Assembly: GCA_025769875.1 (NCBI GenBank)
Contig: JAGFNK010000039.1
Coordinates: 62,001 to 126,000 of the forward strand
Length of the DNA stretch: 64,000 nucleotides
Source of the DNA: Russula earlei
Taxonomy: Eukaryota; Basidiomycota; Agaricomycetes; Russulales; Russulaceae
Reading direction: 5' to 3'
The notes below the pieces were generated by a model. That model saw only the letters and a program-made list of their open reading frames with translations, ran no database searches and was not told the DNA's origin. Below, piece by piece: positions 24,047 to 35,144 of the stretch. The position numbers were made by a program, and so were the translations under genes. Position 1 is the first letter of the stretch. Each line of letters starts with the position of its first letter.

Positions 24047-27000
24047 TGCCACGCCAACGCCACGCACGCACGTTTCCGCATCCACCTCATTGGGGAGGGG
24101 GGGGGGGGTGTTTTGATTGGTTGGGGAGGATCCGGGTCCTGTGGGCGTGATGTGTACAGTTGTAGCGCAGCGGGAGCCGTAGCCGTAAAGTGCGTGTGTG
24201 GTCCAGCTGTGGTCAGCTTTGTGGTCCACAGCCGCGGCACCCGCGCCCTTCCAATCCCGAACTGCCCCGACCGATTCCTTTTCTCTTGCGGGCAAGGCTG
24301 CGCCGCGCGGGGAGGCAGAGGCTCCTCGAGGAGAGCCCGGACCCGGAACGTAGAGCCAATTTGAAGCTTTTGGGGGTGGGCGTCGTCGCATGGCGTGGCA
24401 TGGGCATGGGACCGTTCCATGCGGGGATGTGAACCAGAACACGTGTTTCAACTTGACCCGCGTCCTGTTGGCGTTGGAGCGGCGCAAGCACGAGCTTGTG
24501 CCAGTGCCACTACCACCACCACAGTCTCTGTAAGTGGCTGAGTGGCGGGGGACGGACGGAACCCAAAGCCAAACCCCCGCCCCCACATACCCCGCGGGCG
24601 CGGGCCCCACAATACCCCGGATGGCTGGGAAAGGGCTTCCCGTTGGTTTGTGTGTGTTTGTAGGTGTCGGGACTGGGACGGAAATTCGGAAGGACAAAGG
24701 TCGAATCAGCGTTTCCCCCCTCCCAAAAAAAAGGAACATACAACCCTGGGCTTGGTTACATGCGGAGCGAGTTGAGTTGGGTCTTTTCTTCGGCGCCGTC
24801 GCGGAAATTGTTGTTGTTGTTTTTTTATCAAGCAAAGCAACAGAACGGAGACACATGATAGCGGTGGCGCTGCGCCTCGCGCCTCGCTGCTCCTGCTCGG
24901 GCGGAACAGATTCGACCATCCGACCCGTTTCTGACTGACACACATGTGTGAGCAAGAGCAACGGGATTGGACATGTCTTGTGTTTCGCAGGTCAAGTTCT
25001 TGTGCCGGGTGCCGATTCCTTAAGATGGGCATATGTGCTACTCCTATGTCTGTAATGATCAGTGATCACAAAGACCCCCCCCCTTGCTGCGGCTGCGGAC
25101 CAATGTTTACTTTGCATGTGCATTTTTCGATTCGATGACTCAAAACCAAATCGTTCACACAAGGCGTTCACGAGGGTGATAGGACAGCAGTATCCTTCCG
25201 AATCTTGCATAGTGCCGGATGCGCCGGCGCAATCAGGAAGAGGTGATCTCACGAATGTGGCAACGGGCGTTCTCGAGTGGCAAGACGTTTTATATGGGCA
25301 CAGGCGTGGGGTCGGTAACGGGTCATGGCACACGACACATGAAACATACAAAAGCCAGAGCGGCGTTGCGTTGCAGCATCGGCACGTCACCCAAAAGGTC
25401 CGTTGTGATGCGTATACAAGCACGGGGCGCGCGTCATCACTATAATGTCGCGGATATGAACAAGATCAATGGAGGCATTTGACAACCGTGTCGCGACGCA
25501 GCACTGTGGCGTGAACCCCATGATAGAAAGAAGGATAAAAACAGCGCTATCGCTGACGAGAAGCCAAGAAGGGGTCTTTGCGAAGCAAGACGGACGAAGA
25601 ACCCGTTACCTTGCACGCCGAAGGTCGAGACCGAATCGAAGAAGCGAAGGTTTTCAATTGAGTTCACGTTACGATTTAGAACACAGGGACGCCGGGAGGC
25701 GAGAGTACACTGGGCGTGGTCTCTCTGCTGCCGAGTAAATAGCGCCGCCATCTTTAGACGTAAATGCGACTCCAAGGAAGCGGATCGTTCAGAGAAAATG
25801 GGTTTCTGGCAGGCATGAGAACGAGTGCTAGACTGTGTGCATAATCGCGCGCGTCAGGCTCACGGCATGAAAGGTCCCGAGGGGGTTTTGCCGCGAGGGA
25901 AAGGGTTCGCGAGGTTGCCGAACACACCAAGTCGCAGATAAGAGGAATTGATTTCTGTCAGTTAATCTTAAAGCTTGAGAGGCAAAGCGGAACCAACACG
26001 TAATTTCTCCTAAACTCGGAGACGTGTCACCGTAATATAGGTCCCCTTCCGAACACGTCGGCCCTCATGGCGCCGAACAACACACGACAGTTGCATTAGC
26101 AATAATCAAACCCCGGGATGGCATGTGAATACGGGAGAACGAATGGGCGTTGATGTAGCAGGCCTGAGGTATGTATTCTTGGAAAACGACGAGCAGCTCA
26201 CTGAACAGGGATACAAAGCAGCGATCCTGGCCTGCCTGTCTGCCGGGTTGGGTTAATTATGATCAACGAAACGTGTTAAGCAACAGGCCACCGAAGCCGA
26301 TCATCACCTAAAGAGCTGTTGTTGTTGGATGCGTGAAAATGCAATGCGTGTCCGTTCGTCTCGTCTCGTCTCGTCTCACCTCGACGAGTTCGAGTCATGA
26401 TGAGGATGGGAAGAAGTCCGGATTGGATGACAGACGCGTCCTCTTTGGGGCCGCCGGAGAAACCCGGAGATATGAGCGGGTGGACAGCCCCCGAGTAGAA
26501 TACAGTACGGAGCCAGACAGGGCAGGGAATGGCGGAGGTCTCTATTTGACACGTGCTCCGCGGGTTGAGATCAGCTATAGCTCGCGAAACGCCACTGGTG
26601 GATGAGATAGACCAAGGCGGTTGATGAGGCTGTTGCTGATAGGTCAGGTGAACTCTAGTTCCCCAGACGGAACGCCTCGAGCGTCCTTCCGTCCTTTGTT
26701 ATCACGAGGAGAGTTCATTCTCATTCACGCCGCATCCTTGTTGTGCTTGCCCCTGTTCTGAGAGACGAGTAGGATCCACTTCCCTGTGAAGGAAATCTAC
26801 AAATACGGGCAGGGTGTGGATGTCAGACGCTAGCCTCGCTGTGGTCTGTCTGCAGTCTTCCTTACGGCACTCGCGGAGAACTCCGCTTCCGTCCCGAACA
26901 GGAAAAGACTTTTGAGATTCGTGCATGAAGGCCGTAGTGTTGTATTGGCGGGCAGGTCAACCTGTTTGGAACGTAGTAACATACGTTGCCTCGGCGAGTC

Positions 27001-27447
27001 TGTGAAGAGCCACATAATTGTACTAAATCAGGCATCCCTCCAGACGTCAATAGAGGGGGGCGCAGGGGTGAGCGATCGGTGGCTGAGAGGAGCGAGATGA
27101 GTTGTGAAAGGACGGCGGAAATGCTCAGCATTCCGCAGTTGGAACTGACATGTACAAGACAGAACTGGGATCGAGTCATCGGAACATATGGTGGCCTCGA
27201 CGCGGTATCTTGTGAGATCTTGCCTCGACGGGTACGCTACACGTAAGGGCCTCGACAAACGAACGACCAAGAGAGAAGACAAGGAAAGCGTACCTTGAAA
27301 GGGAAGACCGCAAAGCTTTCACGATGGCAGTCTTGACGACCGTCGTGTCTTTGTTGTCCAGCTCAATGAGGCGCAGCGGGCGCAAGCGCTGACATAATTC
27401 GTCCGCCCCGCTTCGACTCCTGCTCTCCGTTTACACCAGCCGCGAGC

Positions 27448-29920
27448 ATGGATGTCGTCAAGGCAGTCGAGACTTACATCACAAGGATGGTTTCCGTACC
27501 TTCAGCAATGAAGGTACTCCTCCTCGATTCACATACCGTACGTTACGACGCCCTACCACCCTCCAAGTGTTCATCTCCTCCATAGACTCCCATAGTATCC
27601 CTCGCCTCTACGCAGTCGGTCCTTCTCTCCCATCAAGTCTATCTCACTGACCGCATCGATAACACCAAGCGCGACCGTATGGCCCATATGAAGTGCATAT
27701 GCTTTCTACAAAACAGCGAGGACAGTCTCGGAGCCCTCGAAGTTGAGCTGAAGGAGCCAAAATATGGAGAATATTATCTGTGTCAGTGGGTGAATGCCTA
27801 TCCCTTTCTGACACCTCTGTGACCCCTCATTGTTCATGGCTGCTCTATAGACTTCAGCAATATCTTGACCAAGACCGCGATTGAGAGGTTGGCGGATGCG
27901 GATGAATATGAGGCAGTGAGAGAAGTCCAGGTAAGTTTTGACGCCGCGGTCTTCAAAACTCTTTGACTTTGTTTCAATAGGAATACTTTGCCGATTATGC
28001 TCCCCTCCTTCCCTCTCTCTTCTCCCTCAACTACACGCCTTCCCCGAGCACTCCTCTGTATGGTTCATCTCCAAGCACTTGGGATGCAAAAGCACTGGAT
28101 AGACATGTGCAAGGTCTCATCGCCGTCATGCTCAGCCTGAAGAAGAAGCCTGTCATCCGTTACGAGAAGATGAGCGCCATGGCAAGAAAGCTTGCCGTCG
28201 AGTTACATGTACGGTTCTCTTTCTGCGTCCATTCTGCGTAGAAATATGGGGCTAAGCGGATCCTAGAGTCGCATTCAAGCCGAGTCCCAGTTGTTCGACT
28301 TCCGGTTAACACAGGTTCCGCCGCTCCTCCTCATCCTGGACAGGCGAAACGACCCAGTCACGCCTATGCTCTCGCAGTGGACATATCAAGCAATGGTCCA
28401 TGAATTATTGGGGATCCGGAATGGCCGTGTAGACATGAGCCGAGTGCCAGATATACGCCCGGAACTCTCAGTACGCCACTGCACCAGCGGGCGAGGTCGA
28501 ATGTCCAATCTCACCCATAATTGCACAGGAAATCACACTGACCACATCAACGGACCCATTCTTCCAAGCACATCACTTTGCAACCTTCGGTGATCTCGGG
28601 ACCGCCCTCAAGTCGTACGTTCAGTCGTACCAGGCACGCTCCGTAGCGCAGCAGCCGTCTTCAATCAATTCGATATCAGAAATGAAGCGGTTCGTGGAGG
28701 AGTATCCAGAGTTCAGAAAGCTCGGTGGGAACGTGAGCAAGCACGTCGCTCTCGTTGGGGAGCTCAGCCGGCTTGTGGAAAGGGACAGACTCTTAGAGTT
28801 GGGCGAGGTGGAGCAGGGCCTTTCGACGAGGGCTGGGGCGGATGTGAAGGTGCGACTGCTTCATCCAAATGGTTGCTGTGTTTATGAGGTTCCATACAGA
28901 GCGTCCAAGCTTTCATCACCAACAATGGCATCTCTTCGCGAAATAAACTTCGTCTTCTGATCTTGTACGCGCTGAGGTACCAAAAGACGCAAGCGAATAA
29001 CATTGCGTCGCTCATCACCCTCGCGTTGCAAAACGGTGTCCGATCTGAGGAGGCTCGGGTCAGTACTGCTGGTCTTGGCCGGCCCTTCCAGATCTGATAT
29101 CGACCCCTTTCAAAGCTAGTGTATGCGATTCTCAACATTGCAGGCGCTGACCATCGTCAAGATGACCTCTATTCTACCGGATCACTACTTGCATTGGGAC
29201 GTTCAGCGCTGAAAGGGTTAAAGGTCAGCTATACTGCTGTAGCTATGGGGGTATGACTCTCACAAGAGCTTGTGTCTAGGGTGTGGAAAACGTGTATATG
29301 CAGCACACACCACACTTATCCGAAACGCTGGAAAACCTTCTGAAAGGAAAACTCAAGGAGAGCAGTCACGCATTCCTGGAATCCGCGGGGCCAAACGCGG
29401 GCTTGCAACGGCACGTCTCGTGGGGTTGGCGACGTGACCGTTGTTAATGATGCGACCAGACCTCAAGATGTGATCGTTTTCGTCATCGGGGGTACTACTT
29501 ATGAAGAAGCAAGGGCAGTCGCTCTGCTAAATCAAGAGCCGACTTCGGGTAGCACAGGGGGAGCACGTCTTTTGCTCGGCGGAACTTGCGTGCATAATTC
29601 CGTGAGGTGCGCGTTCGCGGACCATCCAGCGATGATTCCGGCGGCGATTACATTCACGCAGCTTTCTCGAAATGACCGATTTCGCGGCTGCCAACTTCTC
29701 ACCCGCGGTTTACGAGCCACCCCCAGAATCTGCCTCGACCGCGCCGGCGTTAAACGTCAACCTTGGCGGGGTGAGTTTAAGTTTGGGCGGGCCCGCTGGG
29801 ACGGGTGTATATCGGACGAGCGGCGAGTCGAGCGGATTGCAGGCAGATGGGATACGGGATGGCGTGCGTAGTTTGCTGGGCAAGGTGAAGCAAGGCGTCG
29901 ATAAGATCGGTTTACAATAG
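27448..29920 (+). CDS. vps45: VPS45-like Sec1/Munc18 vesicle-fusion protein
   Basis: Eleven exons give about 640 residues: 27448-27537, 27586-27781, 27851-27930, 27981-28208, 28267-28470, 28529-28849, 28900-29058, 29116-29223, 29280-29410, 29460-29606 and 29662-29920. The protein starts [15 protein letters not shown] and continues [15 protein letters not shown]. It carries [15 protein letters not shown] near residue 220 and [16 protein letters not shown] near residue 520. These are signatures of the SM family, specifically the Vps45 branch, which binds a Tlg2-type t-SNARE at the trans-Golgi/endosome. The C-terminal ~80 residues are Gly/Ser-rich and longer than in yeast. The exon 9/10 junction fits best with a GC-AG intron (29411-29459); a GT donor at 29420 would add three residues. 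ERV46 follows 97 bp downstream on the same strand. Confidence 0.93.
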
Positions 29921-30017
29921 CGCGTGATGTGCAGTCCTGTGTTTGGCCACGTTGCTCTCTCTTAATTATTGCTTTCCTCAAACCTTTCTTTTTTTTTTTT
30001 CGCCTCGCTTTAGCAAC

Positions 30018-31753
30018 ATGCCAGCCAAGAGTTTCTTTGGCGGTCTCAAGGCCATGGACGCCTTTGGAAAGGTCGGTCATCCATCCTCGCCCGCTGCGTG
30101 ACTGACCAGCGCGGCCTTTGATACTCATGCAGACTATGGAGGATGTCAAAGTCAGAACACGAACGGGGGCATTCTGTGGGCACATTCCCATCTGCCCGAA
30201 CCGCGAGATCAAGCGCCATAGTTAACATATTGCTTGCCCCTTTAGTGACGCTCGTCTCCGTTTCGATCATCTTCTTTTTCACAGTCATAGAATTCCTCGA
30301 CTATCGGCGAATAAGCATCGAAACCTCGGTGGTCGTCGACCGAAGCAGGGGAGAGAAGTTGAACGTGCATCTCAATGTGACATTCCCAAGGGTACCATGC
30401 TATCGTGAGTTTCCGCCCGCATCCCATTCGTCTTGTCCCCCCCGCGTCCGCAGAATGAAACACCAAGTCTGTCTAGTTCTGTCCCTCGACTTGATGGACA
30501 TATCTGGCGAGCTTCAGCGGGACATCGCTCACGACGTCATCAAGACTCGTCTCACGGCCGCAGGAACGGCCGTCCCTGGCTCGCAAGTCCCTGAGCTGGG
30601 CAACGACCTCGACAAATTGACCAAGCAACGCGCGGAGGGATATTGTGGCTCATGCTTTGGCGGCGACCCTCCCGAGGGCGGGTGTTGCAACTCGTGCGAT
30701 GCCGTTCGTCAGGCGTACTCGCGGAAGGGGTGGAGTTTCAGCAACCCCGCAGGTATCGACCAGGTGCGAAAGATCCTCCTTCCCTCCCCGTATGCGTGCA
30801 GACGTTGAAAGGGGACGTAGTGCGTCGAGGAACATTGGTCCGAGCGCATACAGGAACAGTCCTCGGAGGGCTGCAACGTCGCCGGCCTCGTTCGAGTGAA
30901 CAAGGTCGTCGGGAACGTCCACCTGTCGCTCGGACGCTCCTTCCAGGCGACGCAGGCCAGGGTCTACGAGCTCGTGCCGTACCTGCGGAACGACGGCAAT
31001 CGGCACGACTTTTCGCACACCATCCACCACGTTTTCTTCACCGCGGACGACGAGGCGGACGAATCCAAGGCGCAGATCAGCAAGGAGATGCGCTCCCGCA
31101 TGGGCATCCACCGCCACCCGCTGGACGAGTACTTGGCCAGGGTGCGTCGTCTCCTTTTTGTTCCCCGTCACGGAGAGGCCGATACGGTTGTTGTCGCGGA
31201 TAGACCTCAAAGGCGCAGTATATGTTCCACTACTTCCTCAAGGTCGTATCGACGCAATTCCGCACCCTGGACGGCCAAGTCGTCAACTCCCACCAGTACA
31301 GCGTCACGCACTTTGAGCGCGACCTCACGACGGGCGTCCTGGACAGCACGCGCGAAGGCTTGCAAGTACAACACGGCGTCAACGGCATGCCGGGTGCGTT
31401 GCCGCGGTTCGACGTGGTCCCGTCGCGTTTCCTTTCCTTTCCTTTTCTTTTTTTGAGAGCGAGAGAGGACGTTGACTCATGTTCCTTGCAGGCGTGTTTT
31501 TCAGTTACGAAATTTCGCCCATCCTCGTCGCCCATCGCGAGACGCGCCAGTCTTTCGCGCATCTGTTGACGTCGTGCGCCTTCCTATGCCGCCTTGTGCT
31601 CCCGCACTGTCCTGATATCCTGACAGAACATGTGCCATCGTGGGCGGCGTGCTCACCGTGGCTTCTATCGTTGACAGCGTGCTCTTCGCAACGCAACGGA
31701 GCCTCAAGAGGAGCGCAGGGTCGAATGGACATGCCAATGGCAAGTTGATGTGA
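30018..31753 (+). CDS. erv46: ERV46/ERGIC3-like ER-Golgi cargo receptor
   Basis: Eight exons (30018-30071, 30133-30175, 30246-30404, 30477-30763, 30821-31141, 31204-31393, 31492-31573, 31627-31753) give 420 residues, the usual family length. Order: a short cytosolic start (FFGGLKAMDAFGKTMEDV), a first membrane helix (about residues 33-52), and a lumenal domain. That domain has a Cys-rich motif near residue 142 (YCGSCFGG, then CCNSCDAVR) and the typical HTIHHVFF and AQYMFHYFLKVV blocks. FFSYEISPI follows, then a second helix near residue 380 (AIVGGVLTVASIVDSVLF) and a short tail. With Erv41 it cycles in COPII/COPI vesicles and retrieves ER residents. All introns are GT-AG and phase-consistent. 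It converges on the coiled-coil gene. Confidence 0.94.
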
Positions 31754-32007
31754 GTTTCCGTAGTTATGTTTACGATATTCTGGATCGCATGAACTCCACT
31801 GTGCCATTGTGTGATTTTTATTTTTTTTTGGCTCTCGCCGTGAGCGAATAATGACCGGGACTACAACCATTCGCCATATCTTATCCGTTAACCTCCACGA
31901 AACCGCCGTGTACGTCGGAAAAGCTTAGCTGGAGTACGGAAGCGTTCCGAAGTGTATCAAATACAACGATATCGACGCCATGAGGGAAGAACAGACAGAC
32001 GAGACTG

Positions 32008-33714
32008 TCACCTTCGCCGCTTTGTGCGCATCATACACCCTGAACCCATCTCCATCGTCTTGCGTTTCTGCGCCGAGGCGTTCGTCGCTGATACGCGAGG
32101 CGTTGCGACATCGGTGATGCTCTTGAGGCGCGGAGGTTGTGGGGGGTGGTTCTCGCGTAATGGATGGACTTTGTGAGGATTATCCTGGCGAACCTGACCG
32201 CATCAACAAAATGCACGAGGCGCAAGGAGAAGGGGAAAAAAAAGGGGGGGGGGGGCACCTTGGCGTACATCATCAACTCGTCGTCCTCCTCGTCCGGCTC
32301 GTGGCGGATGTGTTTCCTACCCCACGGGACCGCTTTCCGACCGACCGCTGATGGGGGCGTACCGTCAGCTATCGCATCCGCCACCTCCTCTTCGTCCACA
32401 TATTCGCCGTCCTCGGCCTCGTCCGACGGTGGTTCTTCCCCGTCGACGTATCCTTCCTCGTCTGGTGGCGCGACCAGGCTTCTTCGATGCGAGCTGGCAC
32501 TGGCACTGGCACTGGCACTGGCACTGAACTTGCGCCGTCTCGCTCCGCGGCGGTGGCTGCCACCGGTCCCACCGTCACCGACACCAACGGCGGTCCCAGC
32601 GGGCGCGGACGTGCGGCGTGGGACGGCGGGGTCCGGCCGCTCGATGTCGGCCGGGTCGAGCAAGCCCTCTCCGTCTTCCCCTTCCGGCTCTTCTTTGACG
32701 GGGACTTCGATCACCGCCTGGACGCGCCGGACCAGGCGGGGCAGAAGGGGACCCGCCTTCGTCGGCGAGTGCGCGGGGTGCGGGCGGTGCTTGTTGTCGG
32801 CGCGGGCGGTGGTGGACGAGGAGGCGGACGCGGACGCGGATACTCCGCGCTTCGTCGTCGCGGATGATGTCAGGGAAGGCGTCGCCCCCCAGTGTCGGGA
32901 CGCGCTTGGGCGTGCGGGAGGCGAGCGTCGTTTGTGAGGTCTGGCCGTGGATTGTACCGGGAGTCGGTCGGTTCGGGACGGGACGGGACGTGGGGGAGAG
33001 CGATGGTTGGGTGACACACATGGGACCGGGGTTCGATGTCAGAGAGGAGGGGTTGGCAGCAGCTTGCTGCTCGGGGCGTACCTGTGAGGAGGAGGGTGCC
33101 GAGGACAGTTGGTCCAGGAGGCGCGTTCGTTCGGCGTCGACGCGCAGGAACTGGTCCTTCCAGGCCTTGATCTCTCCGCGCAGGGTCTCCTCGAGGCGCA
33201 GGCACTGGTCTTTCCACTGTTGGGCCTCCTGACGGAGCTGCGCGAGCAGTTCGGCTTGGTGCTGATTCTGCCCGTCGCGGTCAGTTTCGGGTTCAGTCCC
33301 GACAAAAAGCTCGAATGGGATGGGAATGAGCGGTCTTCACCACAACCAAGACTCTGTCCACCTACGGCGAGCATTCCGTTCGTGAGCACGAGGGAAAGAG
33401 GGGGGGGGGGGGGGAGAGGTAGCGGTGGACGTGCCTCTGCCTTCCATCTTTCCACGTCCACGATCTTCGAGCGAGTCTGTTCCTTGCATGCGTTAAGATC
33501 TCGAAGCGCACCGTCGCGCTCATGCCTCAGTGCACGCAGGTCGTCTTCAGCTTGGTTTATTCTTGCACGCGTCCCTTGTTCGTAAGCGCGGAGCTGAAAT
33601 GAGATGAGTTGAGGACGATGGAACGAACAGGGGGGGAAAGCCTCCTACGACGGAGATGGTCGCTTGAGAGAATTGCTTGAGTGTTTCCGCGACCGTGACG
33701 GAAGGGTCCGACAT
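32008..33714 (-). CDS. coiled-coil protein of unknown function
   Basis: The first three exons are clear: 33649-33714, 33435-33593 and 33082-33267, all phase 0. They encode a start MSDPSVTVAETLKQFSQATI and a long heptad-rich coiled coil. The coil includes an internal echo, QQWKDQCLRLEE followed by KAWKDQFLRVDA. The rest is acidic, proline- and alanine-rich, with EEPEGEDGEG and a YVDGEEPP..EYVDEEE region, then GRKHIRHEPDEEDDELMMYAK and a last exon at 32008-32184 ending in a basic tail. The exon 2/3 intron (33268-33434) needs a GC-AG boundary (GAG|GCACGT). The exon 3/4 acceptor is unsettled; a start at CGCGGAGTATCC near 32850 keeps the frame of the acidic part. An upstream open frame (to 34238) could add N-terminal residues. 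I do not recognise the family. Confidence 0.7.
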
Positions 33715-35144
33715 CGATGGAGATCTTGGCAGCTCGTGGGTTGTCGTTGTTCTTGTCTGTCGAGAGTTGCGGCAAGCGTTTCCACACAAGCAGGGGGTGC
33801 GAGATGCGTGTCTGCGCCGAACTCGTGACTTGTTGCAGCCCATCAACCCTTCCCACATCCTCATTGTCCGTCATGGCCGACACGTCATGCACGTCCCAAC
33901 TTCTTTGACAGTATCTCAAAGCTACCCCAGCGATTGTCGGAAATGCGGAGGACCAACGTGCGGGAGTCGAGGCAACATGTACCTGTACTGCGGCGGACAG
34001 CGGGCGAGTCAAGGGAGTGAGCCCATCATCCAATGGCACGTCACGGACAAGTGTCCAAGTTCCCAGCCCAACGCAGCTTAACGCGTTACTTTTACTCTTC
34101 GAGCTCGAGATGGCCGAAAAGGCGGCGTCGGCATCGTCGCGCAGATGCAGGTTCGCCGAGCGATCTATCCCTTCCAGTTCCCACCATGCCAATTCTCTGT
34201 CTGCAGTGGCCGCACTTCCCGTCCCATCGCTCGACATGACCCCGTTCGTTTCCTCGCGCCGGGGGCTCTGCAGCCCCGCTGCGAGCCGCCTTCCCACATT
34301 GCCGCACCTTCCTCTGGCTGACCTTCACCCAGACGTCATCCGAGTACTTGTCATCTTTCGGTTCCCCTGCCCCAAGAAGACGGGGGCGCGCAAAGGGGAC
34401 CCATGGTGGTCTGCGCTGCAGGCGAGGCAGCGGTGGGGTCGTAGATTTTGAGAGCGGTCTTGCGGCAAGGTGTTGTGAGGGCGTGTACAAGTCTGCGAGG
34501 AAAAAGTGATGGCTTCGTCGTCGCTGACGGGTATGAGACGTAGCTGGTGGCAGGATGATTGGCCGAAGAAGGCGTACTATGATCGTCACTCCGGTCGTTG
34601 ATTGACTACAGCCAAGAGACATACTTCTCGCATCGGTGAATTTCTTCTACATGCATCCCCGTGTTATCTTTTGCTTAGGATCGTGGTTTCAGGAAGCAGT
34701 CTCAATACTTGTCGCATCCCCCAGCCCCGCCGCAATTCTTTGAGCCCTCAACCGCCACCTCATCTTCCCAACGCTGGAAACATGCTGGTTTTGGTCGGCG
34801 ATTGGACATACGCAGCTGAAGTCTACGACGAAAATCGACGTCTGTTTCTGTCAACGATATCGACCAGCGCTTGAGAAGCGTAGACCACGACGTAACTCGG
34901 CGCGTTGTCACGCTCGAGTGGTGGGTGCATGATCAGGAATAACGTGCAATACCATGGTAAGTTTGCTCCATGTTAGTTTGACCCGGCGCAGGGACGAATT
35001 GACATCGCCTAGTACACGGCCATGTGGAAATTTTCGATATGCACGCCCATTTCACGATACTCGTTGAGATTGTGAGCTGAACGTGCTATGCTACATTATA
35101 TCCCATGTCTTATATCCTTCACGGCTCTAAATTATTCGCCTGTG
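33715..35144. other. gap with one uncertain minus-strand open frame
   Basis: A minus-strand frame of 246 codons (33557-34297) overlaps the coiled-coil gene's first exon in another frame. Its part at 34092-34238 (MSSDGTGSAATADRELAWWE) looks protein-like and could be an upstream exon of that gene or a small separate gene. No domain was seen. The remainder looks intergenic. Confidence 0.4.

Larger units (their letters stand above)
17959..27447. other. 9.5-kb gene-poor stretch
   Basis: I searched both strands and found no open frame with recognisable domain content. Many frames of 60-320 codons exist (the largest on the minus strand at 23990-24961), but they are low-complexity and mutually overlapping. 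The 5' end is presumably the promoter of the Ecl1-family gene and the 3' end that of VPS45. Small or fast-evolving genes and non-coding RNAs cannot be excluded by eye. Confidence 0.5.

Noticed and set aside
23990..24961. 323-codon minus-strand frame
   Set aside because: It includes the translated CACG microsatellite and proline/threonine-rich filler; two other long frames overlap it. No protein character.
27176..27385. possible gene divergent from VPS45 (minus strand, LRLIELDNKDTTVVKTAIV)
   Set aside because: The frame has no ATG before an upstream stop and no convincing continuation in later exons. It may be a diverged remnant but is not supportable.
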